Shown one piece after another: positions 25,954 through 35,170 of a DNA stretch of 64,000 bases. A model generated the notes under the pieces. It was not told the origin of the DNA and ran no database searches. It was given only the letters and a program-made list of their open reading frames with translations. Position numbers and translations under genes: made by a program. The stretch covers positions 28,349-92,348 of the forward strand of contig NZ_CAKROJ010000005.1 of assembly GCF_934372025.1 (NCBI RefSeq), given 5' to 3'. Each line of letters begins with the position of its first letter. Positions within the stretch are counted from its first letter, which is position 1. Origin of the DNA: an uncultured Blautia sp. GTDB taxonomy: Bacteria; Bacillota; Clostridia; Lachnospirales; Lachnospiraceae.

Positions 25954-27285
25954 CTAACTGTTTATATCATCTGCAAGTTCTTTTGCAGCCTGGCGGCAAT
26001 CTGCCATGATCTTCTCTTCATCACACACAAGTACTTCTCGATCCTTCATAAGTGCTTTTCCATTACATATGGTAGTCTGGACCATGCTTCCATTAACTCC
26101 AAACAGAAGATGTCCGTTGCAGTTGGATTCATTCATCGGTGTCAGAGGATCATAATCTATTACTATCACATCCGCGGCTGCACCCTCTTTCAGTATACCG
26201 AGCGGTTTTTTGAAATAACGATTTGCAATCTTTGCATTTCCCTCAAACAACATCTGAGGAATCTCCCCCCAGGCAGCTGTCGGATCACAAAGATGATGCT
26301 TATGCAGGATATTTGCAACCTTCCATGACTCCATCATGTCATGTGTGTAACCATCTGTTCCAAGTCCTGTCAGGATTCCTTTGTGCACCAGTTCCATCGT
26401 CGGCGGACATCCGCAGGCATTTCCCATATTTGATTCCGGATTATGAACGACCATTGTATCTGTTTCTCTGATAAGGTCCATTTCATGTTCATTGATGTAA
26501 ATACAATGTCCGAGCAGCGTCTTTGGTCCGAGAATGTTCCAGTCATACAGACGGTCGACAATGCGTTTATTGTGTTCTTTCAGACACTGATGCAGGTCAT
26601 AAATTCCCTCTGCCACATGAATATGATAGCCCACACCGTCAGGTTTCAATTCATTGCAAAGCTCCATTGTCTCATCCGAAATGGTAAAAGATGCATGCAT
26701 TCCCATCATAGCGGCAAGCATGTCACTGTCATCTTTCTGTGCATGTTTTATAAAGTTCACATTTTCCATAACAGATTCCCGGGATTTTTCCATTCCATCT
26801 CTGTCTGAGATTTCATAACAGAGACAGGTTCGGACACCGAGATCCTTTGCGGCTTCCTCGATCGCATTCAGAGATCCTGTAATATGTCCAAAGCTGGCAT
26901 GATGGTCAAACACTGTAGTCACACCATTTTTGATCGAATCAATGTATGTTGCGTATGCGGAAAGTCTGGTCTGTTCCAATGTCAGATGACGGTCAATATT
27001 CCACCACATTCCCTCCAGAATATCCAGAAATCCTTTCGGATCATAGCCTCTGACATTCAGTCCTCTTGCAAATGCACTGTAAATATGTTCATGCGCATTA
27101 ATAAAAGCAGGCATAATGATTCCGCCATGCGCATCCACAAACTCAGCATCAGGGAATGCCTTTTTCACTTCATCCGTTGCTCCCACCATCTTTATGGTGC
27201 TGCCATCCACTGCTACTGCTCCATTCTCATAAAAAGCATTGGATGTATCCCGTGTGATCATTCTTCCGTTTCCAATAACTAACAT
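25954..27285 (-). CDS. ssnA: Putative aminohydrolase SsnA
   Basis: 443-residue amidohydrolase of the SsnA family (atrazine chlorohydrolase/guanine deaminase-like fold). Metal ligands: HxH in FINAHEHIYSAFARGL, His in GVGYHIHVAEGIYD, His in LLGHCIYINEHE, Asp in GLGTDGYTHDMMES. Start ATG 27285 follows GGGAGGAACGAT; the longer frame from 27318 has no site. It leads the minus-strand ssnA-ygfK-xdhD-ferredoxin operon. SsnA is linked by genome context to selenium-dependent purine hydroxylases; deamination of a purine or pyrimidine-like intermediate is expected but unproven. Confidence 0.92.
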   Translation of the reverse strand: MLVIGNGRMITRDTSNAFYENGAVAVDGSTIKMVGATDEVKKAFPDAEFVDAHGGIIMPAFINAHEHIYSAFARGLNVRGYDPKGFLDILEGMWWNIDRHLTLEQTRLSAYATYIDSIKNGVTTVFDHHASFGHITGSLNAIEEAAKDLGVRTCLCYEISDRDGMEKSRESVMENVNFIKHAQKDDSDMLAAMMGMHASFTISDETMELCNELKPDGVGYHIHVAEGIYDLHQCLKEHNKRIVDRLYDWNILGPKTLLGHCIYINEHEMDLIRETDTMVVHNPESNMGNACGCPPTMELVHKGILTGLGTDGYTHDMMESWKVANILHKHHLCDPTAAWGEIPQMLFEGNAKIANRYFKKPLGILKEGAAADVIVIDYDPLTPMNESNCNGHLLFGVNGSMVQTTICNGKALMKDREVLVCDEEKIMADCRQAAKELADDINS

Positions 27286-27362
27286 ATCGTTCCTCCCTGC
27301 CTTGTGAATTCTTTCCAATACATGGTGAAATTTCCCATAAGTTTTCGGTGTTTTGTACTATT

Positions 27363-27391
27363 AATGTAACATACTTCCGATGATATTTCAA
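27363..27391 (-). promoter_or_regulatory. Predicted promoter of the ssnA-ygfK-xdhD operon
   Basis: Minus-strand TTGAAA (27386-27391), 17-base spacer, TACATT (27363-27368). It predicts transcription start about 70 bases before the ssnA ATG. Confidence 0.6.
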
Positions 27392-27445
27392 CAAATACTT
27401 AAAAATTCTTTTTGGTATTCAAAAAAATTTTGTATGTTTCTAAAA

Positions 27446-27488
27446 AAAGAAAGCAACGAACCCATAAATCAGCTCCGTTGCTTTCTTT
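27446..27488 (-). terminator. Terminator of the cob operon
   Basis: A 13-bp perfect stem AAAGAAAGCAACG (27446-27458) / CGTTGCTTTCTTT (27476-27488) followed on the minus transcript by a T-run. It separates the cob genes from the ssnA promoter. Confidence 0.85.
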
Positions 27489-27535
27489 TCGTACCTGACG
27501 GCTTACCTGAGAAACCGCCTGTTTATTTTATCTGT

Positions 27536-28144
27536 TTATTTTATCTGTTCAGTTTTTTGTTCTTCGAGAAGCTTCAGACTTCTCCTGTCCTTTTTCCAGA
27601 GAACCGGATCCAGCTCCACCAGATAACCACATCCATTTCCAAGATGCCATTCATAAAATTCTTTCTTCGGTACCGCATACCTCTCCATGATGTTCATGAT
27701 CGTACCGCCATGAACAACCATTGCCGCCTCTTCGATATTTTCCCGAATGCAGGCCGTTACCGCTCTCTGAAATCCTTCGATATTACGTGCGGCACATTCT
27801 TCCTTGCTCTCTCCGCCCGGAAAAGCCATTATTCCATTGCTGTCGATCCATGCCTGGTATCTCGGATCCCCCGAAAGCTCTTTGTAATTTTTATTCTCAA
27901 ACTCTCCAAAATCACATTCCGCAAGCTGATCAATGATCCGCACTTTCTGACCTGAAAACAGGATTTCTGCTGTCTCCCGACAGCGGCGCAGAGGACTTAC
28001 AAAAACAGTCTGCACTGCCGGATAACTGAGGTTTTTCAGCATCTCAATCCCTTCCGGGCATAATGCCTCATCCGTCACCCCAATATATCTCTGATGGCGG
28101 TTGCCCTCTGTCATTCCATGACGTATCAGCCATATTTTAAGCAT
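27536..28144 (-). CDS. cobC: Histidine phosphatase family protein (CobC-like alpha-ribazole phosphatase)
   Basis: 202 residues with the phosphoglycerate-mutase-type motif LIRHGMTEGNRHQRYIG at residues 6-22 (catalytic RHG), SPLRRCRETAEIL, the acid/base Glu in ECDFGEFENK, and the second His in MVVHGGTIMNI. Position at the end of cobT-cobU-cobS fits removal of phosphate from alpha-ribazole phosphate (or the cobamide phosphate) in lower-ligand assembly. Family members also act on other phosphates, so the assignment rests on context. Overlaps the upstream cobU-like gene by 8 bases. Confidence 0.8.
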   Translation of the reverse strand: MLKIWLIRHGMTEGNRHQRYIGVTDEALCPEGIEMLKNLSYPAVQTVFVSPLRRCRETAEILFSGQKVRIIDQLAECDFGEFENKNYKELSGDPRYQAWIDSNGIMAFPGGESKEECAARNIEGFQRAVTACIRENIEEAAMVVHGGTIMNIMERYAVPKKEFYEWHLGNGCGYLVELDPVLWKKDRRSLKLLEEQKTEQIK

Positions 28145-28517
28145 GTTTTATCACCATCCCGATTCCACAGACAACCCGTGTAACTTCACTGCTGTATGCA
28201 GCAAGCTTTGTACAGATTCTGCCAACTGCTTCTCTGTAGGCACGATCAAACTTATCCATCGGTACAACACCATACCCAACCTCATCCGACACAAGGATTA
28301 CATCCGGATTACAGTCTATCAGGCATTCTGCCAGTTCACTGACATCTTTATCTGCCTGCATTTCACGGCGGATAAACTCATGAAAATCGAAAATTCCCTG
28401 CGCTGTTCTGATGGAATCCCAGTCTGCTTCCCTGCCATTCACCCAGATAATATCCGGATATTTTTTACTGGCCAGAGCCTTCTTTCCCTGGCAGGCTCCT
28501 CCTATGATCATTTCCAT
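28137..28517 (-). CDS. Reduced CobU-like protein
   Basis: 126 residues, about two thirds the length of CobU. The end VSDEVGYGVVPMDKFDRAY...VTRVVCGIGMVIK matches the C-terminal half of adenosylcobinamide kinase/guanylyltransferase. The N-terminus has only a degenerate P-loop (IIGGACQGKKALA), and the middle region with the RHRxxR-like segment is missing. A full CobU is encoded two genes upstream. It is intact as an ORF, with operon-style spacing. It may be a decayed duplicate or have a separate task in cobamide metabolism. Confidence 0.7.
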   Translation of the reverse strand: MEMIIGGACQGKKALASKKYPDIIWVNGREADWDSIRTAQGIFDFHEFIRREMQADKDVSELAECLIDCNPDVILVSDEVGYGVVPMDKFDRAYREAVGRICTKLAAYSSEVTRVVCGIGMVIKHA

Positions 28518-28532
28518 ATTTTTTCCTCACAC

Positions 28533-29318
28533 TTAAAAATTAACACTGACTACAGCCAGCACCAGCACGATCCATACTTCACAAAGGCACAGAAAATATC
28601 CTGAAAGATCACCTGTAGTTCCGCCAAAATACTTCAATGCCTTATGTCTGTAAAAAGCAAATACCAGAAGTGCTGTAAGGATCACAGCAGCTCCCCATAC
28701 CGGCTGTATACAGATCATGCATGCGGTAAGCAGGATCAGATAGATCACCAGTGTATTTCTCACTCTTAAATCCTTTGCTTTTCGCGAAAATTCTGCAACT
28801 GTACCACTGGCATTTGCTTTTGGTAATGAAATGACACCAAGTCCTGACAGAGATCTGGATACCATATATCCCAACGCCAGCACATACAGCACTCCCCTGT
28901 CATCTGCTTTTACGATCTGGCTCATTCCACCATACATAGCAACAAAATAAACACATGCTGTAATAACCGCAAATGCACCGGCATGTGAATCTTTCAGGAT
29001 TTCCAGCCGCTTTTCCCTGTCTCTCCATGAACTCAATGCATCCGATGTATCAAGCAGTCCATCCACATGGATCCCTCCGGTTACAAATATCGGTATCAGA
29101 ACCAGTACTGCTGTAATAAATCCATCACTCATCCCCAGATAACGGCAGAGCCATTCTGCTGCCAGCATAATGGCTCCCACCGCCGCTCCGACAAATGGAA
29201 AGAAACAAAGCATATACCGCATGTTTTCTTCTGACCAGTCTGCCTGCGGCATCGGAATCTTGGAAAACATGGCAAATGCGATTTTAAAACTGTTCCACAG
29301 ACTTTTCACATCCCACAC
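28533..29318 (-). CDS. cobS: Adenosylcobinamide-GDP ribazoletransferase
   Basis: Integral membrane enzyme joining adenosylcobinamide-GDP with alpha-ribazole (phosphate) to complete the cobamide. 261 residues, normal length, with multiple hydrophobic spans and the Asp-rich motif FVTGGIHVDGLLDTSDALS near ~84-102 that binds metal. A further LPKANASGTVAEFSRKA loop fits the family. Its start overlaps the cobU stop by 13 bases. Confidence 0.9.
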   Translation of the reverse strand: MWDVKSLWNSFKIAFAMFSKIPMPQADWSEENMRYMLCFFPFVGAAVGAIMLAAEWLCRYLGMSDGFITAVLVLIPIFVTGGIHVDGLLDTSDALSSWRDREKRLEILKDSHAGAFAVITACVYFVAMYGGMSQIVKADDRGVLYVLALGYMVSRSLSGLGVISLPKANASGTVAEFSRKAKDLRVRNTLVIYLILLTACMICIQPVWGAAVILTALLVFAFYRHKALKYFGGTTGDLSGYFLCLCEVWIVLVLAVVSVNF

Positions 29319-29857
29319 ATCCTTCCTGTTTTCTCTGCAATGACTTTTTTATGATATACAGGAATTCCGTAGACAACTTCCACCACCTCATCTGCAAGTG
29401 CACCAAGCTGCTGATTGATCGCCCCCAGATATTTCTGATAAGTATCGGTTTCTCCCTGGTACGTAACTGCTTCAGAAAAAATCTCATTCGTGACAATTAT
29501 CAGATTCTCAGCCTGTTCTTTCAGTCGCCGGACACCATTCATAACAGCTTCAACCGTATTCTCATGTGCACCATCTTCCTGAAACATCTCATTCGCAGTC
29601 AGATTGGACATACACTCCAGAAGAACAGTGCTTTTGGCAGGCACCTCCAGCTGCGAAAGTCCGGTGTAACACTCTATTGTCTCGAATCCTTTTCCCTGAC
29701 GCATTTTACGATGCCGCTGCACACGCTTCTTACTTTCTTCATCAAACGGATACATCGTCGCTATGTAAATCCGCTTTTCTGTTCCGGTTGCAACTACGCA
29801 GTCTTCCGCAAAAGCAGATTTTCCGCTTCCGCTTCCTCCTGTAACAAGAATCATCAT
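29306..29857 (-). CDS. cobU: Adenosylcobinamide kinase/guanylyltransferase
   Basis: Bifunctional enzyme that phosphorylates adenosylcobinamide and adds GMP. 183 residues: P-loop VTGGSGSGKSAFAED near residues 5-19, IATMYPFDEESKKRVQRHRK with the His-rich strand carrying the guanylylated His, and IIVTNEIFSEAVTYQGETD. Gap to cobT of 2 bases; overlaps cobS. Full length. Confidence 0.9.
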   Translation of the reverse strand: MMILVTGGSGSGKSAFAEDCVVATGTEKRIYIATMYPFDEESKKRVQRHRKMRQGKGFETIECYTGLSQLEVPAKSTVLLECMSNLTANEMFQEDGAHENTVEAVMNGVRRLKEQAENLIIVTNEIFSEAVTYQGETDTYQKYLGAINQQLGALADEVVEVVYGIPVYHKKVIAEKTGRMCGM

Positions 29858-29859
29858 CT

Positions 29860-30912
29860 TTATACAAGCTCCTCATACTGTTCTACATGAATATCCTCAA
29901 AGGTGCTCATAGAATCGTATACTGCAATTCCCATATCAAGGAACGGGAACAGTGCAACCGCTCCGCTTCCTTCACCAAGACACATCTCGCCATGAATCAC
30001 AGCCTCTTTTCCAAGCGCCTCCAGTATCAGACGAGCTGCCGGTTCCTTGGAAACATGTGATGCGATCATATACTCTCCCGCTGTCGGACAGATACGCTGT
30101 GCGATCAATGCAGCCACGCAGGAAATAAATCCATCGATCACAACCGGCACTCCTAATGCTGCGCCGCCAAGAAACATGCCTGCCATACCGGCAATATCAA
30201 AGCCTCCGACTTTCGCCAGAACGTCAATTGCATCTTCCGGATCCGGACAGTTTACTTCAATTGCTTTCTTAATCGCATTGATTTTTCTGGCAAGTCCTTC
30301 ACCAGAAAGACCAGCGCCTCTTCCGGTCATCTCTTCGACCGATTTGTCAAGAAGGACAGCTGCCACAGCACTGCTCGTCGTTGTATTTCCGATTCCCATT
30401 TCACCTGTTGCAAGAAGTCCATATCCATCTTCTTTCAGGCGGCGAACCATCTCAATTCCTGCCTCCAGAGCCTGTACAGCCTGCGCTCTGCTCATGGCCG
30501 GTCCTTTTGTCATATTGGCTGTGCCGTATGCGATCTTCAGATCCGTTGGAACCTTAGTATCCACCACCATACCTATATCTACAGGAAATACTTTCGTTCC
30601 GCACTGCCGACTCATAACACAGGCTGAGGTATCACCGGAAAGAAAGTTTTCAGCTACGATAGCAGTCACTTCCTGTCCTGTCTGAGTAACTCCTTCTTCT
30701 ACTACGCCGTTATCTGCGCACATCGGTACCAGCGCACGTTTTTTAACCGATACATCTGCACTTCCTGTTATACCTGCGATCTGAATCACCAGTTTTTCCA
30801 TTTTTCCAAGAGAATGCAGTGGTTTTGCAATGCTGTCCCAGCGTTTTGCAGCCATCTCCATTGCAGTTTTGTCTAATGGTTTTATCTGAGCCAATGTTTC
30901 TTCCAGTGTCAT
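29860..30912 (-). CDS. cobT: Nicotinate-nucleotide-dimethylbenzimidazole phosphoribosyltransferase
   Basis: 350 residues; activates the lower-ligand base with nicotinate mononucleotide to give alpha-ribazole phosphate. Motifs: LVPMCADNGVVEEGVTQTG, LATGEMGIGNTTTSSAVAA, and the catalytic-Glu loop MCLGEGSGAVALFPFLD. Ribosome site GGAGGG. The gene starts 27 bases after gtrA and no cobalamin riboswitch is present in that gap, so expression seems to ride on the upstream glycosyltransferase run or on a hidden promoter. Confidence 0.93.
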   Translation of the reverse strand: MTLEETLAQIKPLDKTAMEMAAKRWDSIAKPLHSLGKMEKLVIQIAGITGSADVSVKKRALVPMCADNGVVEEGVTQTGQEVTAIVAENFLSGDTSACVMSRQCGTKVFPVDIGMVVDTKVPTDLKIAYGTANMTKGPAMSRAQAVQALEAGIEMVRRLKEDGYGLLATGEMGIGNTTTSSAVAAVLLDKSVEEMTGRGAGLSGEGLARKINAIKKAIEVNCPDPEDAIDVLAKVGGFDIAGMAGMFLGGAALGVPVVIDGFISCVAALIAQRICPTAGEYMIASHVSKEPAARLILEALGKEAVIHGEMCLGEGSGAVALFPFLDMGIAVYDSMSTFEDIHVEQYEELV

Positions 30913-30939
30913 TTTTATCCCTCCAGATTTTGTCTTTCT

Positions 30940-31362
30940 TTATTTTTTTCCTGTCGTAAATACAAAAAACTTGCTGAACACATAATTCAGTGCAAGTACA
31001 ATGAATTGTGTGCAGAACTTCCCGATCATATCACTCAATCCCATAATTTCAACAAGCAGCCATACTCCGCCAACCTCTATTACCATTGTAAGAAGACGGG
31101 CACTGACAAATTTGCAAAACGGATGAATATGATCCTTCAGTGTTTCACATTTATCCTGAAACACAAACTTTGAATTTACTATGTACGCAAAAATAATTGC
31201 AATAATAATAGAAATCACGTTTGCAATGTTTAATTCCACATTACATTTACGGAGTACAAAAAAACATACCAGGTTCACCAGCGTCGTACATCCGCCAAAA
31301 AATATATATCTGATCACATCATTATTATAAAAACACAAAATCAGCTCTTTTAATTTCTTCAT
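30940..31362 (-). CDS. GtrA family membrane protein
   Basis: 140 residues with four hydrophobic helices (YIFFGGCTTLVNLVCFFVLR, NVISIIIAIIFAYIVNSKFVF, ...MTFIVLAL-like final helix region FIVLALNYVFSKFFVF). The GtrA family is thought to flip undecaprenyl- or polyisoprenyl-linked sugars across the membrane. It follows a GtrB-like glycosyltransferase gene by 12 bases, a standard gtrB-gtrA arrangement. Confidence 0.88.
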   Translation of the reverse strand: MKKLKELILCFYNNDVIRYIFFGGCTTLVNLVCFFVLRKCNVELNIANVISIIIAIIFAYIVNSKFVFQDKCETLKDHIHPFCKFVSARLLTMVIEVGGVWLLVEIMGLSDMIGKFCTQFIVLALNYVFSKFFVFTTGKK

Positions 31363-31374
31363 TGAATTCTCCTG

Positions 31375-32331
31375 TTACACATCATGTCTGATGCTGTCTG
31401 CCGCCTCATGATCTCCACGTATGATCTGAGATACAATATATCTCGGACGACGTTTTACTTCTTCATATATTTTGGCAAGATAATAACCGATCACACCAAG
31501 ACTCAGCATAATCGCACTGCCGATCAGAAGAAGGACAAGAATTGTTGTTGTATAGCCTTCGATCGCATGTCCACGGAAATACTGAATCAGGGAATACAGG
31601 ATCATGATCAGTGAACATCCGAAACAGATTCCTCCGCCAACCGTTACAAACTGAAGTGGTGCTGTCGTAAACGCAACAATATTGGTAAATGCATATTTAA
31701 CCAATGCCCACGTAGACCACTTGGATTCTCCCGCCTCACGCTCCTGTACCTCAAACTCGACATAAGTTGTCTTAAAACCTACCCAGTTAGACGTAGCTCT
31801 GAAAAATATATTTCTCTCTGAAAGTGACAGAATACTGTTGACCGCTTTTCGGTCCAGCATCTTGAAATCGGACGTATTCTGCATATCAACTTTCGTGGCT
31901 TTGGACATCAGCCCATAAAACAGTCCGGCACTTTCTTTATGAAGAAAGCTTTCTTTTCCACGGCTCTTCTTGATTCCTTCAATTACCTCATATCCTTCTT
32001 CCCACTTGTGATACATCTCCACAAGTGTTGCAGGCGGATGCTGAAGATCACAATCCATAACTGCGACCACATCTCCTGAGGCCTGTGCCAGTCCCGCAAA
32101 AACTGCCGCTTCTTTGCCAAAATTTCGCGAGAAACAAACACCTGTGATATTTGGATCTTTTTCTCCTGCTTTCAGGATCTCATTCCACGTATTATCTTTG
32201 GAACCATCATTAACAAGTACCAGCTCATAGGAAATTCCTGCTTCTGACAGAACCTCATGAAGCACACGGCAGGCCTTCCCTACCATAAGTTCTTCATTGT
32301 AAGCCGGAAGCACGACTGATAATATACTCAT
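31375..32331 (-). CDS. GT2 glycosyltransferase, GtrB/DPM1-like
   Basis: 318 residues. GT-A domain at 1-225: VVLPAYNEELMVGKACR at the start, VLVNDGSKDNT, the metal-binding DxD in VAVMDCDLQHPP, and GESKWSTWALVKYAFTN. Two transmembrane helices at ~230-300. Transfers a sugar to a polyprenyl phosphate, which GtrA would flip and YfhO could use. The start overlaps the yfhO stop (ATGA). Confidence 0.9.
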   Translation of the reverse strand: MSILSVVLPAYNEELMVGKACRVLHEVLSEAGISYELVLVNDGSKDNTWNEILKAGEKDPNITGVCFSRNFGKEAAVFAGLAQASGDVVAVMDCDLQHPPATLVEMYHKWEEGYEVIEGIKKSRGKESFLHKESAGLFYGLMSKATKVDMQNTSDFKMLDRKAVNSILSLSERNIFFRATSNWVGFKTTYVEFEVQEREAGESKWSTWALVKYAFTNIVAFTTAPLQFVTVGGGICFGCSLIMILYSLIQYFRGHAIEGYTTTILVLLLIGSAIMLSLGVIGYYLAKIYEEVKRRPRYIVSQIIRGDHEAADSIRHDV

Positions 32332-35102
32332 CCTCTCTTATTTCCTCTTTTCTTTTTGTAAATTAACACCACACAAATGTAGCACAACAAACCAACACAA
32401 GTCAAGCAAAGCCCTGCATACAGATACGGTGTATGATATGTGATCCGGATTTCATGTTCTCCTTTTTGCAGATTCAGTGCCATATACATGCCGTTTGCCT
32501 GAACCAGTTCTGTTTTCTTGTCATCAACATATGCGGAAAAACCTGAACTATATGGCAGTGCGATCACAAGCGCCTTTTCTTTTGATACAGAAATCTTACC
32601 GGTCAGCTCATGATTCTCAATCTTAACATCCCTCAACGCCTCTTCTCCAAGCATTTTCGTCTGTTTTTCAACATTTGTCATTGGCTGGCAGATTATTTTC
32701 AGATCCTCAAAAGAATACCTGCCGGTATTTTTGAATGTCAGCGTGATACTTTTCTTTCCTTCTTTACTGTATCCCGTATTACAGACGAAATTATGTTTTC
32801 CACTGTAAGCATTATATTTATCAGTAAAAATACGGATATTTCTGTCTCGGAAGCCCTGCCCGGAAACCTCTACTTTGGCTTTCTGACTGTTTTCCCAATA
32901 TCTCCAGTTCTTATCCTGATGAAGGAGTTTGTTCTGATCATAGGTATCCATCTGTTTCCATTCTTTGTCACTGATACATTCTCTCGGAGAAAGAGCATCA
33001 TAATCCAGTCCCTCAGCCTGCAGATAAGTTTCACTGTCATCCATTCCGCTGAAATCCAGAGTTACCGTTGCATCTTCTTTTGTTACGATAAATGCCCCGT
33101 CTTTCTGCTCGCATCCGCTGCCTGCCGTTATTTTATATGGAATTTCCTGATCGTTAAATTCTGTTTTCGTCTCCGGCAAAGTACTGTTTTCCAACACAAC
33201 GCCCTGTAATAACGCCTGCTGTTTTTCCACAGCAGACATCTTTTCATATTTTTCCTCAGGAATGTAAGTATCATAGGTATATCCCATCGGAAGTGCATTC
33301 TCACAGGTATACGCTTTATACATAATATTATCTTTATCTGCTCCTGCCATAAATTTGTCGTATCCATATGGCAGATTTTTCTCTTCGCCATCCCTGATGA
33401 CAAAATATTTTACGGCTGCAAGACGGTCCAGAATCGTTCTGGCATCCAGGTTATCATATTGCTGTTCCCATGGTGTATTCAGATAAATCTCATCCATAAA
33501 ACTGCTGATGCCAGCACTTGCAACGCTAAAATAATAAGATGTGCTGTAGGTTCCCATTTCCATGGAAGAGTTTTCTACATGTGACGTCCCCAGCTGATCA
33601 TAGCGATAAATACTGGTATCTCCAGAAGCTAATACTGTCAGATCCGCACCCGTCTGCAATTTATTTAAGGTCTCTCCCTGATCAGAAAAATCGGCAAGAT
33701 AATCCTTCTCATAAGAATACTGATAATACATATTAAACATGATTCCCACAACCAGAAAACCTGCCATCAGAATCGTCAGATTTTTCTTTTTTGTAAAAAC
33801 CATCCCATAAGAAATCAACGTAAACGAAGATGCCACCAGCAAGATCATTGCCATCATATTTCGCTGCGTACGTGCTGCTTCCGGAAGCAACGCTACCCCA
33901 CAGTACATGAGCAGCATCACAAAGATTTTTCTCTTTTCTTTCAATGTAAGTGAAAAAAGTTCCGGGTATATTTTAACAAAGATGTATGAAATAAGCATTC
34001 CATATGCCCAGATCCATCTGTTGCACACGTAAGAAAATCCATTCAACGCATGTCCGGCATACGGAACAAGAAGAAATATATTCAAAAGGACAAAGCCGGC
34101 TTTAAGTGTTGTATATTTTTTTCTTTTTGAAAACAACACAAACACTCCTGCCATTGAGATTGCTGAATATCCGGCCACTCCCCAATGAATCATATTTTCT
34201 CCTATCAGACATCCCAGATATTTTTCATAATAAATTTTATCATACAACAATGGTACATAATTCTCTACTTTAAATCGATCCGTACCAAAAACAGGCAAGA
34301 TTACCGGCAATAATATCACTGCCGCTATCATTACAGCAATCAGTGAATATACCGCAAATATTCCAATCCATTTTCCCACATTTTTGAGAGACCGAACTGA
34401 ATATTGCTGAAAATATCTGAAAATCGCATAGAGAATCATGAAGATTCCTATCATATAAAAGAAATAAAAATTCGACAGGCCTGCCACTGCCACTGACCAT
34501 ATAAAAACGTATGGTTTTTCTTTCTTATAAATTTTATCAATTCCCATAAGAATAAACGGAAGATAAATCATCGGATTTGCAAAATACGGATGTTTAATGA
34601 CTGCATAGATAGTCCATCCTGCAAATACATAGATCAGTGTTCCCATAAAAACTGCCTGTTTGGAATTCTTATGGTAAAAGCTGTATCTGCTGAATGCGAT
34701 TCCCGCCAGATATATTCTGAGAAAGATCAATATTTTATATAATAATTCTGTCTGTGAAGATCGAAAGAACACAGAAAGAAGTGTCAATGGATCTCCAAGC
34801 ACATAATAATGCAAGGTTGTTATAATGTCGGAGCCATAGCCAATGCTCATATCCCACATCGGAATCGAAAGCTTATGCTCCACCAGTACCGTATACAGTA
34901 TATTTCTTAAATATCTTCCGTAATATGCCAGTGTATTCAGATGCTGCGGAATTCCATCATGACTCCATACAAGTGATTTACCATTCAGCTGAAATCGCAT
35001 ATACAGAAAAAGTGATATTATCGAAAATACTATTGTATAAGTGATATAAAAATCTGCATTTGTCCGTTTAATACGTTTTTCTTTATTTTTAGTTTTACTC
35101 AT
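32328..35102 (-). CDS. YfhO family membrane protein (putative glycosyltransferase)
   Basis: 924 residues. About 12 N-terminal transmembrane spans (first ~480 residues) are followed by a large extracellular region and a final helix (YLYAGLCLTCVGLLCYICVVLIY). The N-terminal half contains NTLAYYGRYLRNILYT and DMSIGYGSDIITTLHYYV, as in YfhO/GT-C type proteins that modify wall polymers such as lipoteichoic acid. With the gtrB- and gtrA-like genes this makes a three-gene polymer glycosylation unit. Starts 31 bases after the PFOR terminator. Confidence 0.85.
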   Translation of the reverse strand: MSKTKNKEKRIKRTNADFYITYTIVFSIISLFLYMRFQLNGKSLVWSHDGIPQHLNTLAYYGRYLRNILYTVLVEHKLSIPMWDMSIGYGSDIITTLHYYVLGDPLTLLSVFFRSSQTELLYKILIFLRIYLAGIAFSRYSFYHKNSKQAVFMGTLIYVFAGWTIYAVIKHPYFANPMIYLPFILMGIDKIYKKEKPYVFIWSVAVAGLSNFYFFYMIGIFMILYAIFRYFQQYSVRSLKNVGKWIGIFAVYSLIAVMIAAVILLPVILPVFGTDRFKVENYVPLLYDKIYYEKYLGCLIGENMIHWGVAGYSAISMAGVFVLFSKRKKYTTLKAGFVLLNIFLLVPYAGHALNGFSYVCNRWIWAYGMLISYIFVKIYPELFSLTLKEKRKIFVMLLMYCGVALLPEAARTQRNMMAMILLVASSFTLISYGMVFTKKKNLTILMAGFLVVGIMFNMYYQYSYEKDYLADFSDQGETLNKLQTGADLTVLASGDTSIYRYDQLGTSHVENSSMEMGTYSTSYYFSVASAGISSFMDEIYLNTPWEQQYDNLDARTILDRLAAVKYFVIRDGEEKNLPYGYDKFMAGADKDNIMYKAYTCENALPMGYTYDTYIPEEKYEKMSAVEKQQALLQGVVLENSTLPETKTEFNDQEIPYKITAGSGCEQKDGAFIVTKEDATVTLDFSGMDDSETYLQAEGLDYDALSPRECISDKEWKQMDTYDQNKLLHQDKNWRYWENSQKAKVEVSGQGFRDRNIRIFTDKYNAYSGKHNFVCNTGYSKEGKKSITLTFKNTGRYSFEDLKIICQPMTNVEKQTKMLGEEALRDVKIENHELTGKISVSKEKALVIALPYSSGFSAYVDDKKTELVQANGMYMALNLQKGEHEIRITYHTPYLYAGLCLTCVGLLCYICVVLIYKKKRGNKRG

Positions 35103-35132
35103 GTTGTTTTCAACCTTCTGTTCAAAGAAAAA

Positions 35133-35159
35133 AGCCGCGGTACATAAAGTACCGCGGCT
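35133..35159 (-). terminator. Terminator after PFOR
   Basis: An 11-bp perfect stem AGCCGCGGTAC (35133-35143) / GTACCGCGGCT (35149-35159), 5-base loop, followed on the minus transcript by TTTTTTCTTTG. Confidence 0.9.
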
Positions 35160-35170
35160 AAAACTCTGAA

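Noticed and set aside
24324..26009. Long open frame on the plus strand opposite ygfK and ssnA
   Set aside because: Antisense to two well-supported genes, no ribosome site, unusual composition rich in Phe/Ile/Cys; a shadow of the real coding strand.
27300..27360. Extra coding sequence ahead of ssnA from 27318
   Set aside because: Only 11 extra codons without ribosome site; GGGAGG lies directly before ATG 27285.
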